DNA of 64,000 bases. It comes from Corydoras sp. C115 (lineage: Eukaryota; Chordata; Actinopteri; Siluriformes; Callichthyidae). Of this stretch, positions 24,630 through 36,642 are shown piece after piece. Each line of letters begins with the position of its first letter. The stretch's first letter is position 1. The notes under the pieces were generated by a model, which worked only from the letters and a program-made list of their open reading frames with translations, was not told the origin of the DNA and did not search any database. Location: contig JAFMOC010000017.1 of assembly GCA_019802505.1 (NCBI GenBank), positions 464,501-528,500 on the forward strand, in the 5' to 3' direction. The translations under genes were made by a program, and so were the position numbers.

Positions 24630-27600
24630 ATGTTGGAGTCGTGCTCACAGGGCGAGGTGCAACCTGGAGGATTTTCCTTTGAGAACACACGCAGGTGAGG
24701 CGTTGCTTTTGTCTCAGAACAATTAAACTTGTTAAATCATTACAACGGGCGGCACGGTGGCTTAGTGGTTTAGCATGTTCTCCCCTCAGCACTAGGGATT
24801 CCCGCTTCGAATCCCCATCTGGGTGGAGTATCCACGTTCTCCCCGTGTCCGCGTGGGTTTCCTCCGGGTTCTCCGGTTTCCTCCCACAGTCCAAAAACAT
24901 GGATCAAGTCAATCGAGTTCTCCAAATTGCCCCATATAGAGTGTGTCTGTGTGAGTGAGTGTGTGTCCGGTGATGGATTGGCGCCCTGTCCTGGGTCTAT
25001 CTGCCCAGCGCCTGGATGGGCATGGGGAACCCCCCCCCCCCACGACCCTAATAGAGGATAAAGCGGAATATAATGAATGAATGAACACTATATTTACCTT
25101 TGCCCAGCGATGGATTGGCGCCCTGTCCTGGGTGTATCTGCCCAGCGCCCGAGACGTTCTCTCCTGGATGGGCATGGGGAACCCCACCACGACCCTAATA
25201 GAGGATAAAGCGGGAGATAATGAATGAATGAATGAATATATTTACCTTTAAGTCAATTGAAAGGCTCAGAATGGCATTAACAATGTGTTTTGGAACGTGT
25301 CTTGTGATTTGACTGCTGTGAATAAAAAGAATTGCGGTTAAAACAGTTAATTCGTCCTTAATTCGTCATCTCTAACGTGGAAGTCGTAAATATGGAAAAC
25401 CACGGCTGATGAAATGTAAAACTTTGTTTGATTAAGGCATCATAACGCTATTCTTAAAATTAGCATTTAATTTAATTGCATTGTTCATTTTATTGGGCGG
25501 CACGGTGGCTTAGTGGTTTAGCACGTTCGCCTCTCAGCACTAGGGATTCCCGGTTCGAATCCCCATCTGGGTGGAGTTTCCATGTTCTCCCCGTGTCCGC
25601 GTGGGTTTCCTCCAGGTTTAATCCCACAGTCCAAAAACATGGATCAAGTCAATTGAGCTCTCCAAAATTGCCCCATATAGAGTGTGTGTGAGTGAGTGAG
25701 TGAGTGTGTGCCCAGTGATAGATTGCCCCCCTGTCCTGTCCTGGGTGCATCTGCCCAGCGCCCGAGACGTTCTCCCCTGGATGGGCATGGGGAACCCCAC
25801 CGCGACCCTAATAGAGGATAAAGCGGGAGATAATGAATGAATGAATGTTCATTTCATTTTGTTTTCATTTCGTTCTTTATCCAGTTATTAAAAGTTTCTG
25901 AACTATTGATTATGTCTTTACTGACCACAGAAATGCTGCGCTGGAGGATGATCTACAGGTAAAGGCTACGGTGCCCCCAAAGCTCGCAAGACTGGCACCA
26001 CCATCGCTGGGATAGTTTTCAAGGTTTGAATCCAATTCGAGACCTCAAAAGGAAGCCCTATTGTAAAATTTTTTTATTATTATTAAATTATGAATTCTTG
26101 CTTTACTGACAGGATGGAGTGATACTTGGTGCTGATACTCGGGCTACAGACGACATGGTGGTGGCTGATAAAAACTGCATGAAAATTCATTACATTGCAC
26201 CCAACATATAGTGAGAAACTTCATTTACTGGCTTGGTTTTTAATTTCATATTCCAGTGCTCGTAGCGCAATAGGCCCAGCCCAGCCCACACAAACACATG
26301 ATCACATTCACACCTGGTGTGACCTAGATCACCAGTTCAACTGTTAACATGTTTTTGAGTTGTGGGAGGAAACACGCATACAATTTTCATATCCTTATTG
26401 GCCAATCTTTACCAAAATTCAACCACTAGCATTATATTTAATTTAAATAAAATAAAATGAATACAGTAGTATTGATGGGTTTACTTACCAGCAAACATTT
26501 AAAAATGTCAACACCTGTATTTCTGAACTAGTACCACCAATGTGCTTGTATATGCTGCAGCATGAATTAACTTATTAATTTATAACCAAATTTCCACATA
26601 TCTAAGGCCACATACTAACTCCAGACTTTGCTTTGCTCACTCAGCTGCTGTGGGGCTGGTGTTGCTGCAGATGCTGAAATTACAACTCAAATGATGTCAT
26701 CAAACATTGAGCTGCATTCTCTTAGCACAGGACGTCCTCCTCTTGTCGTCACAGTGATGCGCCAGCTCAAACAAATGCTTTTTAGGTAAAATATTTAAAC
26801 AGATAAAAAACAGTGATTGCTACTGGAAGAAAAGAAAAAAGTCTACGCATCTTTTTGTTTATTGTGCCTTCTTTTAGCATTCAGGTTGGAATTCATTGAT
26901 TACTTTATGCATTATTTGGCTGGAAGTAATAACTTGTGTTGCGTACATTTTTAGAATTAGACATTTAGATAATTTAAGGTCCTAAAAATACCAGATTTGG
27001 GCAAAAGAAAAGGTGTTTTCTAAGGCAGACTGAAGAAATGTACAATAATATAAAATCCCTCTATTGTGCAAATGTATGATTGTGTATTGCAGGTATCAAG
27101 GACACATTGGTGCGTCTTTAATCATAGGAGGAGTGGATGTTTATGGGCCTCAGCTCTATAGTGTTTTTCCACACGGCTCTTATGACAAATTGCCCTTTGT
27201 CTCTATGGGTGAGCATGTAAACAAATATCCGTAAACTGTGTTCACTTTAAGTTATGAAAAATTCTATTTGAAATGCCTTTTTGCATAATTGCAATTTAAT
27301 TTTGATCATTTTACTTCGTAATTAATCTTCAGTTTTTAATGGTGACAAATGATCCGCTGATGGAATTTATCTACTGAATCTCTCATTTTTATTTTTGTAT
27401 ATAGTTTATTTTCTGTATAGACGTTTTATAGTACAATTTTTGAATATAATTATACTCAAACTTGGCTCTGAATTTAATTAATTGGTGCCTTAAGTAGTGC
27501 AGTTTATGTTTTCTAATCTATCTTTGAAGACAGATTTTAAAAGCGTATGTAAAGTAAACTCTTTGGAGCTGTTTGAATCCAGTAGCATAAATGCTGGAAA

Positions 27601-28736
27601 TATGTTACAGGTTCTGGAGCAGCTTCAGCTGTCTCAGTTTTTGAGGACCGTTACAAGGCAAACATGGAGGTAAAACACACACTCATATTCAAAACAAAAA
27701 TACTGCACACAGTGACCCTGTGTTTTAAACCCTCTTGGTATCCTGTAAGTACATGATGAAGTGCACGTGTGCTCGCTCTCACTGACAATCTGTCTGTAAA
27801 ATGCTGATTAGCTGGAGGAAGGTAAGCAGTTGGTGCGTGATGCCATCGCTGCTGGCATTTTCTGTGACCTGGGCTCGGGCAGCAATGTGGATCTGTGTGT
27901 AATTACTGAGAAAGGAGCAAATTATCTGCGCACATATGATCAGCCTGCAAAAAAAGGAGTCAAGTAAGACATTTTGACATTTAGCATTTTATAGCTTTGT
28001 CCTGAAAATCATTAAAATCTTGAAAACCTCCTGCAATCTTATCCACTACTTGTATGCTGATTGTATTTTAAAAATGTATACATCACAAGGCGGCACGGTG
28101 GCTTAGTGGTTAGCACGTTCGAATCCCCATCTGGGTGGAGTTTCCATGTTCTCCCCGTGTCTGCGTGGGTTTCCTCCGGGTTCTCCGGTTTCCTCCCACA
28201 GTCCAAAAACATGGATCAAGTCAATTGAATTCTCAAAAATTGCCCCATATAGAGTGTGTTTGTGTGAGTGAGTTTGTGCCCAGCGATGGATTGGCGCCCT
28301 GTCCTGGGTCTATCTGCCCAGCGCCCGAAACGTTCTCCCCTGGATGGGCATGGGGAACCCCACCGCGACCCTAATAGAGGATAAAGCGGGAGATAATGAA
28401 TGAATGAATATACAGTACATCACAAGTAAAGCAGTTTTATTTAATAAACCATGTGTATTTTTTTACATCTGTGTGCCAGGTGTAGATTAACTAATATGTT
28501 GATTTTTGTGCAATTCTTATACATTTTTGTTGAGTTTAAAGAATGTAATTAAGATTATGAATTCAAAGCAAAATGTGAATACTTGTAACTGTTTAAGTTT
28601 TACGCTTGTATATGTTTGTTATAGGGAAGGAAAATACATGTATAAACAAGGCACAACACCAGTCCTCACAAAAACAATCACTCCACTAACCCTGGATGTC
28701 GTGGAAGAAACCATTCAGATGATGGACAGCCAGTAA
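24630..28736 (+). CDS. psmb10: Proteasome 20S beta2-type subunit (PSMB7/PSMB10/psmb13 family), frame broken in exon 2
   Basis: Eight exons: 24630-24694, 25931-26023, 26113-26210, 26645-26785, 27093-27208, 27611-27669, 27812-27963, 28625-28736. The product is the trypsin-like catalytic subunit of the 20S core. It has a propeptide of about 44 residues ending in KTG, then mature TTIAG. Catalytic Thr1, Asp17 (GADTRAT) and Lys33 (NCMK) are present, Gly45 (CCGAG) is as expected for a beta2 S1 pocket, and the GSGSNVDLCVI motif is present. The exons sum to 836 nt, one short of a multiple of three. The missing base falls in exon 2 near 25960-25964, between DDLQV and GYGAPK, beside an A run. With it the protein would be 278 residues, close to human PSMB7 and PSMB10. 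All other exons are intact, so a sequencing error or a very recent mutation is likelier than an old pseudogene. The ISRE-like site and MHC linkage favour psmb10/psmb13 over psmb7; the symbol is tentative. Confidence 0.85.
24747..25089 (+). mobile_element. SINE in proteasome intron 1
   Basis: Plus-strand copy beginning GGGCGGCACGGTGGC, with a slightly shortened 3' region and a GAATGAATGAA tail. No clear target-site duplication was seen. Confidence 0.85.
25102..25237 (+). mobile_element. 5'-truncated SINE
   Basis: Only the 3' 136 bases of the family remain (GCCCAGCGATGG to (GAAT)n). The direct repeat ATATTTACCTTT at 25090-25101 and 25238-25249 shows that it inserted independently, already truncated. 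Confidence 0.85.
25495..25847 (+). mobile_element. SINE in proteasome intron 1
   Basis: Nearly full-length plus-strand copy. TGTTCATTT is repeated on both sides, consistent with a target-site duplication. This is the third copy of the family in one 1.2-kb intron. Confidence 0.85.
28090..28412 (+). mobile_element. SINE in proteasome intron 7
   Basis: Plus-strand copy lacking about 25 bases between the A-box and B-box regions (GCACGTTCGAATCC junction). The direct repeat TACATCACAAG at 28079-28089 and 28416-28426 is the target-site duplication. Confidence 0.88.
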
Positions 28737-28819
28737 AACCAAATGATTAACCAAACCTTCATTACCATTTCTGCTTTTTGTTTGAAATTTTGGAATAAGT
28801 GAGAAATTGTAGTCTATGC

Positions 28820-28825
28820 ATTAAA
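28820..28825 (+). terminator. Candidate polyadenylation signal of the proteasome gene
   Basis: ATTAAA, the commonest variant hexamer, lies 84 bases after the stop codon. The following 300 bases hold a short open frame without recognisable features. Confidence 0.5.
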
Positions 28826-29177
28826 GTAAAACATTGAAAATATTGACCTGTGTATTCCATTTTTTGTTTTTACAGATATGTAACACTGTAAGAGCCTTAG
28901 ACAGAAATATTGTATTTTATAATAATGTATATTACAGGCTAACATACAGTACAAGTAAAAAGGTTGTTCCAGAGTCCACAAACAGATGGACTACGGTTTG
29001 TAATTGTAGAACTACAAAGTACATCTTTACAGTAAGTGGAACTGATACAATGGTAGAGCAAAAATCTAATGCACTGAGATTGAGAAATTGTCACATTAAT
29101 CAGCAGTGCGCAGCATTTTTGTTTTTCTGGTTTGCTTTCTACACGTGTAGAAAACATACGATATGTTTTAGCAGCAG

Positions 29178-29888
29178 GCGGCACGGTGGCTTAGTGGTTT
29201 AGCACGTTCTCCTCTCAGCGCTAGGGATTCCCGGTTCGAATCCCCATCTGGCTGGAGTTTCCATGTTCTCCCCGTGTCCGCGCGGGTTTCCTCCGGGTTC
29301 TCTGGTTTCCTCCCACAGTCCAAAAACATGGATCAAGTCAATTGAGTTCTCCAAAATTGCCCCATATAGAGTGTGTCTGTGTGAGTGAGTGTGTGCCCAG
29401 CAATGGATTGGCGCCCTGTCCTGGGTCTATCTGCACAGCGCCTGAGATGTTCTCCCCTGGATGGGCATGGGGAACCCCACCGCGACCCTAATAGAGGATA
29501 AAGCGGGAGATAATGAATGAATAATAATAATAATAATACATTTTGGGTGGCTTAGTGGTTAGCATGTTCTCCTCTCAGCACTAGGGATTCCCGGTTCGAA
29601 TCCCCATCTGGGTGGAGTTTCCATGTTCTCCCCATGTCTGCGTGGGTTTCCTCCGGGTTCTCCGGTTTCCTCCCACAGTCCAAAAAACATGGATCAAGTC
29701 AATTGAGTTCTGAAAAATTGCCCCATATAGAGTGTGTCTGTGTGAGTGAGTGTGTGCCCAGCGATAGATTGGCGCCCTGTCCTGGGTCTATCTGCCCAGC
29801 GCCCGAAACGTTCCCCCCTGGATGGGCATGGAGAACCCCCCCCGCGACCCTAATAGAGGATAAAGCGGGAGATAATGAATGAATGAAT
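29178..29888 (+). mobile_element. Dimeric SINE (copy 1)
   Basis: Two SINE monomers lie head to tail: 29178 to about 29520 and about 29547-29888. They are joined by (AAT)n then ACATTTTGGGTGGCTTAG. The second monomer lacks the usual GGCGGCACG start. TTTTAGCA occurs on both outer flanks and not at the junction, so the pair probably inserted as one unit. Confidence 0.8.
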
Positions 29889-30030
29889 TTTAGCACCGTT
29901 CTTTCTGCGGCACAGTCTGTAGAATAAATTGTTTACTAAGTTAGTAAAGCGCGTCACGTGATTTAATAGCGTCCTCGGACGTGTCCCGTATCCAGGCTTG
30001 GTTTGATGACGTAGGCTGTAGGCTGTCCTC

Positions 30031-30075
30031 TGATTGGTCAGCGCGTTGCTGAGTTGCAGCGGCGCATTGTTTGAA
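30031..30075 (+). promoter_or_regulatory. Cell-cycle promoter of cenpa: CCAAT box and CDE/CHR
   Basis: An inverted CCAAT box (GATTGGTC, 30032-30039) is followed by GGCGC (30061-30065), a 4-base gap and TTTGAA (30070-30075). GGCGC plus four bases plus TTTGAA is the layout of the CDE/CHR tandem element, bound by DREAM and MMB complexes in genes expressed in G2/M. The first non-coding exon of cenpa probably ends near 30151 at CACTG before GTAACA. Confidence 0.6.
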
Positions 30076-30348
30076 TTGAAGCGACTGCGCGGAGTTTAAA
30101 CAGCCGAACCGACGCGACTGAGATCCATTTAACTGCGTTCCGCTTTCACTGGTAACATTTTATTTTACTAGTTTTGTTTCATAACAAACTCTTTTTCATG
30201 CGGTATATGAATGGACGCCGCAACGCATTGTAAATGTTAATAAACCGAGTGTTTTTCTGACGGTCTATGAATCAATGTAGCATTGTCAGTTATGTTCGTA
30301 AGTTTAAAAAAAATCGATGTTTTATTTACGTTAGTAAATATTTGGTTG

Positions 30349-31070
30349 GGCGGCACGGTGGTTTAGTGTTTAGCATGTTCTCCTCTCAGCAATAGGGATT
30401 CCCGGTTCGAATCCCATTCTGGGTAGAGTTTCCATGTTCTCCCCGTGTCCGCGTGGGTTTCCTCCGGGTTCTCCGGTTTCCTCCCACAGTCCAAAAACAT
30501 GGATCAAGTTCAATTGAGTTCTCCAAAATTGCCCCATATAGAGTGTGTCTGTGTGAGTGAGTGTGTGCCCAGCGATGGATTGGCTCCCTGTCCTGGGTCT
30601 ATCTGCCCAGCGCCTGAGATGTTCTCCCCTGGATGGGCATGGGGAACCCCACCGCGACCCTAATAGAGGATAAAGCGGGAGATGATGAATAAATGAATGA
30701 ATAATAATAATAATAATACATTTTGGGTGGCTTAGTAGTTATCATGTTCTCCTCTCAGCACTAGGGATTCCCAGTTCGAATCCCCATCTGGGTGGAGTTT
30801 CCATGTTCTCCCCGTGTCCGCGTGGGTTTCCTCCGGGTTCTCCGGTTTCCTCCCACAGTCCAAAACATGGATCTAGTCAATTGAGTTCTCCAAAATCGTC
30901 CCATATAGAGTGTGTCTGTGTGTGTGAGTGAGTGTGTGCCCAGCGATGGATTGGTGCCCTGTCCTGGGTGTATCTGCCCAGCGCCCGAAATGTTCTCCCC
31001 TGGATGGGCATGGGGAACCCCCCCCCCCCCACGTCCCTAATATAGGATAAAGCGGATGATAATGAATATA
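30349..31070 (+). mobile_element. Dimeric SINE (copy 2) in cenpa intron 1
   Basis: Two head-to-tail monomers, 30349 to about 30703 and about 30727-31070. The same (AAT)n ACATTTTGGGTGGCTTAG linker is present as in the other two dimers. The outer flanks share only short matches, so the duplication is less clear here. Confidence 0.78.
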
Positions 31071-31364
31071 TAGTTGGTTAAATTATTGAATATCTTTTAG
31101 TTCTGTAGCTGCAGCTCAGCAGTGACTGGTGTGGTGGAGGTTGGGTTGGTGATGGTGTTACTGTTGTGCTGGTTATAGTAGATCAGACAGAACAGTGTTG
31201 CTGGGGTTTTTAAACACAGTTTACTGTATTAGACACATGCATCATAGTTCCACCTATGTGGCAGTAAAATCATAGAACTTAATGTTTCTTCACTGTACTG
31301 ATGCACTGAAAGATCTTTTAAATGTTTGTGTTGATTTCCTTCGGAATTGTGCAAAGTTTAAACA

Positions 31365-31559
31365 ATGAAACACAATCCTGGACCACACAAACGAAAGCAA
31401 GGAACTCCAAAGCGCAGGTCTCCAGCTCGGACACGTCGAGACAGTGGCCCTTCAGGTGAGAACTTTCATGCTGTGTAATATGCTAAACATTTGATAAGAA
31501 AAATATTAATTTGCGGCAGTATTATTTAGGTGCATCATGATTTATGCATTGTAAAAATG

Positions 31560-31634
<75 letters not shown>

Positions 31635-32885
31635 CAAGCACAATTTTAAAAGTTCATAAAGTACTTATAATTGATATACTTATTTCTAATGGAAATGGAA
31701 AGGTAATTCAAAATCTCACAAATCACACCCAAAATATTTTCGCACGATTCTCTCATTACTTTGCAGAACATTCTATAACATAAATTGTTGTGTTTATTAG
31801 TCATTGTTTTGTCAGCTCTACTACATAATGCTCCATATTTTGTACAGAGGCGTCGCCTAGAAAAAAGCGCAGGTTTCGTCCAGGTGTGAGAGCGCTGATG
31901 GAGATCAGGAAGTATCAAAAATCTACAGATCTACTGCTGCGCAAGGGCCCATTTTCACGTTTGGTAAATGTTTCAAATTTACAGTCTCACAAATCTCCAG
32001 CATAACAGACTACACTTCAGCTTATGTAATGTGAAGAAATGGGTATTTTTCTGTTAAATTGTTGGCGTTCATTCTAGCAAACCAAAGAAATATAAAGGAT
32101 GATGATTATATTCTTGTAAGTATAATATAATTTTTGATTGTAATAATACAAGTACTGCTTTTTCTCTGCAGGTGAGGGAAGTGTGTCAGGTCTTTAGCAG
32201 GGAGAATCTAAAGTGGCAGGTCTATGCTCTTTTGGCTCTACAGGAGGTGCTCTACACACACAACCACACTCTACACATCTGTAATACTACGTAAACACAT
32301 AAGATTAAACAATCCTGATTTGCACTGTGTTTATTTCTAACAAGAATAAATTTGCATTGAATTCTTTATCATATTTTTTAATCCACTCCCCCAGGAGAGG
32401 TTTCCTTATGATTTAAGTGCTAAGTTGTCTGTTAGCAACATCATGTCTTATAGGTCAGGTTCTTGTAGGACAAGAATATTTAAATTATAAACAATTTATT
32501 AAAGTGTTTAATAAATTGTACATGCTGCAATCCATTCTTAATGTGTTCAGAACTGTGAAGTGCTTTGTGCTGGTCTCTAAAGTTCATTTCCTTCAGTAAA
32601 TTGAGCAGATTTTGTCTTTATGTATTCTAAGGTATGTTATTGGAAACTCTAAATTCTTTTTGGTGCTTCTTTGTTTTTATGTAACATTTTACATGCTGTT
32701 AAATTATAGAAAATCTTCAAAGTTAAAGATTTTACATTAAACATTTCTTTATTTAGGCAGCAGAGGCCTTTCTTGTCCGTCTCTTTGCTGACGCAAACTT
32801 GTGTGCCATCCATGCTAAACGTGTCACACTGTTCCCGCGGGATATCCAGCTGGCCCGGAGAATTAGAGGAGTGGATACCCTGTGA
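31365..32885 (+). CDS. cenpa: Histone H3-like centromeric protein A
   Basis: Four coding exons join in phase to 136 residues (human CENP-A has 140): 31365-31455, 31848-31963, 32172-32246, 32757-32885. The protein marks centromeric chromatin by replacing H3 in the nucleosome and seeds kinetochore assembly. The N-tail (about residues 1-40) is basic and proline-rich and unlike H3. The histone fold follows: STDLLLRKGPFSRLVREVC (alpha-N and alpha-1), a lengthened loop 1 with Trp (SRENLKWQ) where H3 has Phe, YALLALQEAAEAFLVRLF (alpha-2), HAKRVTLFPRDIQLARRIRG, and a short VDTL end. Loop 1 plus alpha-2 form the centromere-targeting domain. The Trp and the absence of the H3 FQSSAV motif separate it from canonical and H3.3 histones. 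ATG 31365 is the first Met of the exon. Histone fold residues look intact. Confidence 0.95.
31560..31628 (+). repeat. TA microsatellite in cenpa intron
   Basis: Uninterrupted TA dinucleotide run of more than 30 units within the intron between the first two coding exons. Confidence 0.95.
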
Positions 32886-35800
32886 CGTTCCTTTACTCCC
32901 TCAACAGAACTCTTAGCCTTTTTACAGTAATCAAATAGAAAGATCAACTGCAGCATCATATTTCAGTGAGTATAAGCATTGTAGTGTTTTCAGAAAATAA
33001 ATTTAAAGTTTCATATAAACAAATATCAGCACTCGTGACAACTTTTACTAGAGGGCAAAAAAAAAACTTAACCATTAAGGCAGCTGTATCATGTTTTCTT
33101 CTTAAGGTCCTTATTTATTGGAACAACTTTGTGAAATCAGTAAGGGCTTATGTTACCCAAAAAGAATCAAGTCATATATTTGAAGTCAATGTTTTAGGAG
33201 GCAATATTTACTATTTCACCTTTTATACAAATTGCAACTGGTCAGTGAATTAAATGTATCTCAAACCTCTGTACTTTTTCTTTCTCTTCAAAGGTTAAAT
33301 TAGCAAAAAAAAAGGGAAAAAACAATATTAACATAAACCATAACCATAACATAAACCAACCTGGAATAAAGTTGAACACATTGCATAATACTGAACTTAA
33401 TGATGAACTTAAGCCTTCTTACTTTAAATTTGTTAATAAAACATTTTTGGAAGTTATTTTACTAACAACTATATGTTGAGATCAATGTGCTATTATTAAA
33501 CCACTTTAAATTATCAGCCAGTACAGCTTATTAAAACATGTCAGACTTTGGTTTGTACTAATTTAATTTGTTCTTTTATTTTTAATACAGTCTAAATTGA
33601 AATTGTTTTTGTGCCAAAGCTCAGTCCTTCCTCATCAGAGTCTATATTTCATTTAGTGTAAAATAAGCTGAAATATCCATTACAAAAAAAACTAACTTCT
33701 GCACAATTTATTGCAATAAGTCAAATTATTTCCTCAATTTAACATGTTTGGGTAAAAGTATATTAACCACAAACAAAGATAACGCCACAATTATCTAAAG
33801 AGAATGTTAATGCTACTACACAGAAAGAAAAATAACAATGTTGTTTAAGCAGGGACACAAAAACATTTGCATTAGACTATAATTTTTGTTGACTTTATAG
33901 AAGTTGTTTCATATACGTTGTGTTGTGTGCAAATGTGATGTGTGGAAACCTGTCATTTAGCTTTAAAATCTTGATTAAAGCAGCAAATGAATCAATGTTG
34001 TGATTTTATATTAATAACCATTACTTGTATATTGCATCAGAAGGCCTTTACCTTTAGGTTTAGGGTGATTTATTTAATTGTGTATTTACTTTCTGTGATT
34101 TTAGCAGCAGTCAAAAAAAATGGTTTCCAGGACATTATATAATCTGTAAAATGAATGATGCTCAGTTTATCTCATTTGTTTATTCTGTTCATTCGTTTTA
34201 ATGTTTTGGAGATTTTTGTATATAATGCCTGTTTGGTATTTTTAACTTGCACATAATTAAGTTGTACTCTTAAATAAAGGATGTTTTGTAATAGCTGTTT
34301 TTAAGTTTTTATTGCTCGTGTAGAGAGATTTTATTGACTACATTTTTTTAAACTTAATGTGTTTATGTGACTAAAGCTAAAGACAGATGCATTGTAATAA
34401 TCTGCAAATTAGAAACCACAATTAGTCATTTATAATTATTTTGTTTTATTTTTTGGTATATTGATGATCAACAACAAATTTTGAATAGCTTACCCTTATT
34501 ATGGTATACTTTTCTGTTAAGTGTTGTGTGACTTCGACTTGCATTTATAGATAGTATACAGTAGTATAAATTACAGAACTCTAGTCTTACACTTGCTTTT
34601 CTTAAAATCATGTCCCTACTTATCTTTTATGCTGAACTAGTTGAGCTGGTTCAAGAGAAGTATGATGTCGTAGCAAAAATAGTTTTGCGTATCTTACTGC
34701 TTTACTTTCAAAATTTCCAACATAATGTCATTGTTTTCATCAAAACTCTCATCTAACAAACTGTGATTCTTTTTAACACTAGTTGATTTTGTCAACCCTA
34801 AATGATTGTCAATTAAAAATGTAAATTATATTTATATTTTTATAAAAAGCCCTTTTACTTCACATGCCATATGTCTAAATACAGGACAAAAGTACTTTAG
34901 TACTACTATTTTTACACTTTAAATAAACAAGTCTTATGCAGTCTGTACATAATGCGTTTTTGTGTTAGTTTCAGCAGGAACACTAAAAATTGCTGTATTT
35001 TTTTCAGCTTTAAAAATAAAAATTTACCATGTTTATAAGGCTGCTCTTATTAATGCTTATGACATTGGTATAATGGTTTTGTAAGTTAGTCAAATTATTT
35101 AAATTCATTTATTTACTTTTTTTTAGAGTGTATTTGATAATTTTAAAGCAAAGCACACTACTGTTGTTACTGTCAAAAACATGCGTTAAAATGTTGTTGA
35201 GGTTTTAGATTCAGACATCCAGTCAGACTGGATTCTTATGCTGCCCCACCCTGATTAAATGAAACATACATTTTTAACTGGAAGGGCAAGGCAATGACAC
35301 TGAATTGAGTTATGAGGTTTTGCTTTTGGTTGATTTTTTATTATTTATTTATTTTTTTGTGTAGCTACTTTTCTGGAGTACGGTTAAAATGATACATTTG
35401 TTTAAATGCTCTAATAAAATAACTGGTCATTTTTGGTCAGACTATGAGAAGTATAAACATAAATTTCTTTCACAGTGATAAAAAACGAACTAAAGTTTGA
35501 ACTGAATGATATATTTTTTAAAATAAAAAAACAGAAGCTCTGTTATTTAATTCAAAAATATTGTTTTCAGCATTTGAAAAGCTTGGAGTTCATCATAATT
35601 TCTTGATACACACAATGCCGATTTATTCATTCATTCATTCATTATCTCCCGCTTTATCCTCTATTAGGGTCGCGGTGGGGTTCCCCATGCCCATCCAGGG
35701 GAGAACGTCTCGGGCGCTGGGCAGATAGACCCAGGACAGGGCGCCAATCCATCGCTGGGCACACACTCACACAGACACACTCTATAAGGGGCAATTTTGA

Positions 35801-36397
35801 GAATTCAATTGACTTGATCCATGTTTTTGGACTGTGGGAGGAAACCGGAGAACCCGGAGGAAACCCACGCAGACACGGGGAGAACATGGAAACTCCACCC
35901 AGATGGGGATTTGAACCAGGAATCCCTAGCGCTGAGAGGCGAACGTGCTAACCACTAAGCCACCGTGCCGCCCACTGCCGATTTATTGCTCTCGATAATT
36001 GTATGTTGCAGCTAAATCTTTGCATCACTTTAATTATCCTTTTTTGACCTTGCTAACTATAAAGCTTTATGTTTGTTGCTGCAGATTATGGAAAACTTTT
36101 AAAACTATGATCATAGTCTTAAAATATGGCCCTTTAAATAGCTAATGATCTATATTGAACATTCAGTGACAAGATTCTTCTAAAGGCTTTTTAAACTTCC
36201 TGGTGAGAAACTGTGTGTGAAAAGTATCTTCTTAATGAATAGACCCGCATTATTGTCCACTTTGGGAGTACCACTTAAGGTAACTGTGTTTCTAGGGCTG
36301 AGGAATGTTGATGGTATTGCAGTGTTTTGAGCTGTACGTCAGGAAGCTTTCAACCAATAGTGGTGTTTTGTACAATAAATTTAATTTAAATGAACCA
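32886..36397. other. Intergenic stretch between cenpa and the qrfp-like gene
   Basis: AT-rich. An AATAAA at 32997-33002 may serve cenpa. Apart from a minus-strand SINE at 35628-35975, no gene, RNA or repeat family was recognised. Short open frames here have no supporting features. Confidence 0.6.
35628..35975 (-). mobile_element. Full-length SINE
   Basis: Minus-strand copy of the main family. The direct repeat TGCCGATTTATT at 35616-35627 and 35976-35987 is an exact target-site duplication. Confidence 0.9.
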
Positions 36398-36454
36398 TAT
36401 TTAAAGGGGGGGAAAGGGTAGCTGTGTGAGAGACCCACAACATCCTGCAAAAAG
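36398..36454 (+). promoter_or_regulatory. Putative qrfp promoter and non-coding first exon
   Basis: TATTTAAAGG near 36398 is TATA-like. It is followed by a short segment ending AAAAAG before a strong donor GTAAGA at 36455. The matching acceptor is the TTTCTTTCATCCAG just before the ATG at 36643. Confidence 0.45.
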
Positions 36455-36642
36455 GTAAGATGGGCTTTTAGCTTTGGACTTATAGCTTCTTTATTAAGAT
36501 TTACTGAGAATTTCCTGTAAACCAGTGTTACTGATGTATCTACTATGAGTAACTGAAGTTGAATGTTGTTTTTAGCTGTAAAGTCAACATTGGTATTAAA
36601 TTCCTTTTATTATTTTTTTATTTAATTTTTTCTTTCATCCAG

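Noticed and set aside
25956..25962. Splice donor GTAAAG inside proteasome exon 2
   Set aside because: Using it would remove the coding sequence for the catalytic Thr; the following bases encode the conserved GYGAPKARKTGTTIAG segment.
28834..29202. Small gene after the proteasome subunit
   Set aside because: The frame has no recognised domain and runs into the next SINE; possibly 3' UTR only.
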